Source: Actinophytocola xanthii
Lineage (GTDB): Bacteria; Actinomycetota; Actinomycetes; Mycobacteriales; Pseudonocardiaceae
Direction: 5' to 3'
Assembly (NCBI RefSeq): GCF_001921205.1
Contig: NZ_MSIE01000006.1
Span: 1 to 64,000 of the forward strand
Length of the DNA: 64,000 nt
A model generated the notes under the pieces. The model did no database searches and was not told where the DNA came from. It was given only the letters and a program-made list of their open reading frames with translations. Position numbers and translations under genes: made by a program. Of the stretch, positions 63,489 to 64,000 are shown one piece after another (position 1 is the first letter of the stretch; each line of letters opens with the position of its first letter).

Positions 63489-64000
63489 GCGAGTCCGCCC
63501 AAGGGGACAGACGCTCTGATGTCGGCCCGGAGCTCCGCCACGTCCGGAACCGAGGCATGCGCCTCGGCTGCGGTGACCAGCGCACGCAGCCGCCCGTGAA
63601 CCCGCACGGTGGATATCGACTCGGTCAGCGCCACGGCCTGTCGACCAGCCCCCACCGCCAACTCGATGTCCCCGGCCCGCAACGCGGCGACGGCGAGCAC
63701 GGGAAGCACCATCAGGCGAGTCCGCTCGTACTCGGCCCCGAACCCGTCGACGGCCGCCGTGAGCCGCGGGAGCGCGGCGACCGCGTGACGAGGGTCTTTT
63801 CGGGCCAACAGGGTCAACACGAGTCCCCGGGTGCCGGACATCTCCGAGTGGCTCACGTGCTGCGACCACGGCGGAGGCGGTGACCGGTCGGCGCGTTCGA
63901 AGCGTTCCTCGCCTTCGTCCAGGGCGGACAGGGATGGCTCGTCGTCGCCCACCACTGCGTGACACCAGCCGAGCATCGCCATCAGGTAACTCTCGGTGGC
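63485..64000 (-). CDS. C-terminal part of a TPR-type regulator (partial)
   Basis: An open frame that runs off the window edge; 171 residues are visible. ATESYLMAMLGWCHAVVGD, VLTLLARKDPRHAVAALPRL and AALRAGDIELAVGAGRQAVAL look like TPR helices. This resembles the C-terminal half of actinobacterial helix-turn-helix (XRE-type) regulators with TPR sensors, but the DNA-binding part is outside the window, so the class is inferred. It overlaps the convergent crotonase gene by 4 bases. Confidence 0.65.
   Translation of the reverse strand, partial: ATESYLMAMLGWCHAVVGDDEPSLSALDEGEERFERADRSPPPPWSQHVSHSEMSGTRGLVLTLLARKDPRHAVAALPRLTAAVDGFGAEYERTRLMVLPVLAVAALRAGDIELAVGAGRQAVALTESISTVRVHGRLRALVTAAEAHASVPDVAELRADIRASVPLGGLA

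Overview
The window is high-GC actinobacterial chromosome. Co-occurring markers point to the order Pseudonocardiales or a close relative, by inference from gene content: NucS mismatch-repair endonuclease, a complete GlgE trehalose/alpha-glucan gene set, paired DUF3558-type lipoproteins, a WXG/type VII-secretion-like locus, a fused tandem 3-hydroxyacyl-CoA dehydrogenase, and many GTG starts and 4-base GTGA/ATGA gene overlaps. It reads as ordinary chromosomal backbone. I saw no insertion sequence, prophage, CRISPR array, tRNA or rRNA.

Layout. 1-8.4 kb: a sulfite-oxidase-like molybdoenzyme with its own flavin reductase and a small Cys-rich protein, an acyltransferase, LtrA, a nucleoside hydrolase, two overlapping methyltransferases (the second apparently started by CTG), an enoyl-CoA hydratase and an ABC ATPase. 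8.5-12.6 kb: a four-gene operon of WXG-like, putative type VII-secreted proteins. 12.7-30 kb: glgX, glgP, glgE, treS, mak and glgB, interrupted by a cysteine dioxygenase-rhodanese operon with a Cys-codon leader peptide and stem-loop, an arginase-like gene, a degenerate M50-like membrane TPR protein, a secreted M43 protease and a two-CBS-domain protein. 30-42.5 kb: MFS transporter, two paralogous HEMGH lipoproteins, a thioredoxin-TPR protein, a MarR regulator next to an ABC-2 exporter, prolyl aminopeptidase, a repeat lipoprotein, and a LacI/mannose-6-phosphate-isomerase pair. 42.5-63.5 kb: meaB, acetyl-CoA acetyltransferase, methylmalonyl-CoA epimerase, a TetR regulator, ccr, the fused 3-hydroxyacyl-CoA dehydrogenase and an ethylmalonyl-CoA mutase, mixed with a coiled-coil protein, a deaminase, a universal stress protein coupled to an adenylate cyclase, an aminotransferase, nucS and others.

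How the genes work together. TreS makes maltose from trehalose, Mak phosphorylates it, GlgE builds linear alpha-1,4-glucan from maltose-1-phosphate, GlgB branches it, and GlgX and GlgP debranch and phosphorolyse it. The second theme is acetyl-CoA assimilation by the ethylmalonyl-CoA route: thiolase, 3-hydroxyacyl-CoA dehydrogenase, a hydratase, Ccr, epimerase and mutase, with MeaB as mutase guardian. The promoter regions of ccr and the mutase, 13 kb apart, share an identical 14-base stretch that contains the palindrome TACTGGCCAGTA and overlaps a likely -10 element in both. This suggests one shared regulator.

The observations most worth following are that shared operator, the cysteine leader/attenuator in front of cysteine dioxygenase, the WXG-like operon at 8.5-12.6 kb, and the protease-dead M50-like protein at 16.8 kb.
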